Positions 62,801 through 64,000 of a stretch of DNA of 64,000 nt are shown here, piece by piece. The stretch comes from Setophaga petechia. Taxonomy: Eukaryota > Chordata > Aves > Passeriformes > Parulidae. The position numbers and the translations under genes were made by a program. The DNA is taken from assembly GCA_024362935.1 (NCBI GenBank), contig JANCRA010000025.1:13480936-13544935 (forward strand). The letters run 5' to 3'. The notes beneath the pieces are model-generated. The model was not told the DNA's origin, searched no databases, and was given only the letters and a program-made list of their open reading frames with translations. The first letter of the stretch is position 1. Each line of letters opens with the position of its first letter.

Positions 62801-64000
62801 ATAGGAGGCACAGTCAAGTGCTGCTATTACTTCTTAACACTATGTATACCTTCCTTCTATTTTATTTGTAACTGCAAAAAACCCTTTGCTGCAAGGTGTT
62901 TTATTCTGTCACCCTATACTGCCTTCCAGCCAGAAAAAAAGAACTGAGCCAGACACTGAAACGTTTACAGACACTTTTTGGTAATTGCTGCAGTTAATAG
63001 AAACTCCAGTTGCTTTAAGAGAAGTTTCAGTTTATGGCTGTGTTTGAATTTAACATGCCATGAAACCATTCTGACATGCACAGAGCCTGAAGCTTTTGCT
63101 GCTCAAACCTTTCTCCACGAAGCTGAGAATCTTAATGAGAAATGAAGGCCCTGAGCTAAAGATCTCACAACAGGCTGCTGCTGTAAACAGAGCAGAAAAT
63201 GCCCCCCAAGGTGAGAAATTCTCTTTAAAAGATTACTCTGCTGTGGAGATGGTGCAATGCCAGTGCTTTTGTTAGTGACCAAATCATTTGGAGCCAGGGA
63301 GGTGTTTTGGCAGCCACCCTATGACAAAGAAGGAAAACCCCACAGCATTTTGGAATGCTTCTGCAGCAGTGCTCAGGCCACCACGAGAGCACCAAAGTAA
63401 AACACCTCCACTACTGGGTCTTCTTTCCTGACAATTTATTCAATTCTTGCACCCACCATCCCCTTTTTCCCTCTGAAGCACACACTGATGGATTTTGGAT
63501 GAATTTATTAATGGCATTTTGCAGAAGAGAGATCAGTGTTAACTCTGGTTCACTTCTGCTATCAGGGAAAATTTGAGATAAAGGCCTGGCCTCCATTGCA
63601 CCAGGGGGATGCTGAGGGGCAGCAGCACAGCCCTGTCCTTCCTCTGCCTTCTGGGCAGGCAGGTGAATCTTGCACTCATCACATTCAGAGCAACCAAGCT
63701 GCACTCAGTCAAAGTCTATTTCTGGTATTTGGGTTATTTACAAAGAGAGATTCAGTGCAATGCAGAACATTTAGCCTGAATTCTTGGTTTGTTAAGCTCC
63801 TTCACAAAGCTGGCTGTGGTCTGCACAGGACATTTTTAGAGTGGTGGCTGCCCCCAGCCAGGTATTCTGGTGTGAGCTACCTCAACAACCCCCACTTTTT
63901 GTTTTCCAGAGGGAGATCTGAGCTCTTTGGATAGACTGAGGAGGAAGAGGCTTAGATGCAAAAGGCTGGTTCATAATAACCTCGGTTACTCTGCAAAATA
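62801..64000. other. Non-coding sequence to the window end
   Basis: No exon or repeat recognised. A 132-codon plus-strand frame at 63536-63934 lacks a recognisable domain. Confidence 0.5.

Noticed and set aside
1..64000. CRISPR arrays, operons, phage, plasmid or bacterial genes, tRNA and rRNA genes
   Set aside because: No spaced direct-repeat array, no dense same-strand coding, and no cloverleaf or rRNA core was seen; the repeats are vertebrate (bird) families.

Overview
This window looks like ordinary non-coding nuclear DNA from a bird, probably a passerine or close relative. It is AT-rich (about 40% GC by eye) and CpG-poor. The interspersed repeats that can be recognised are bird families: CR1 LINE 3' ends with the terminal ATTCTGTGATTCTGT-type tail, and two long terminal repeats (LTRs) of bird endogenous retroviruses. 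No protein-coding exon, rRNA, tRNA, CRISPR array, operon or bacterial signal could be supported. All open reading frames are short. The longest (197, 171 and 160 codons) lie in a CpG-rich patch, antisense to an LTR, and in AT-rich unique sequence, and none shows a recognisable domain. The window is best read as a gene desert or the inside of a very large intron.

Layout. 1-4288: unique, no feature seen. 4289-4624: CR1 3' end (+). 4625-14400: unique, with a candidate promoter-like hairpin locus at 8175-8321 and a cluster of T-box half-sites at 10222-10307. 14400-16050: two CpG-enriched segments about 1 kb apart. 16050-30007: unique, with an inverted GATA pair at 20062-20080 and an AT-rich possible conserved element near 25.2-26.4 kb. 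30008-30550: solo LTR (-). 31008-31515: old, interrupted CR1 (+). 31516-51420: mostly unique, with a short CR1 3' end at 38386-38470 (-), an 11-bp-arm hairpin at 36295-36326, A-rich and T-rich tracts, and AT-rich possible regulatory DNA at 40.1-41.0 and 42.1-42.4 kb. 50847-50977: paired MYB-like and RFX-like sites. 51428-51600: CR1 (-). 52930-53912: a 3'-truncated LTR (+). 55235-55975: the best-preserved CR1 (+), carrying a 47-bp internal tandem duplication. 62620-62800: a MIR-like ancient SINE. The rest is unique DNA.

No genes work together here. What can be said concerns repeat history (CR1 and LTR insertions, all decayed) and candidate regulatory sequence read from palindromes, motif clusters and CpG density. 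I found no evidence for a new biological system. The candidates worth checking are the MYB/RFX cluster at 50.9 kb, the T-box cluster at 10.2 kb, the CpG patches at 14.4-15.96 kb and the hairpin/promoter-like locus at 8.2 kb. Repeat names and motif matches come from memory of family consensus sequences, not from a database search.
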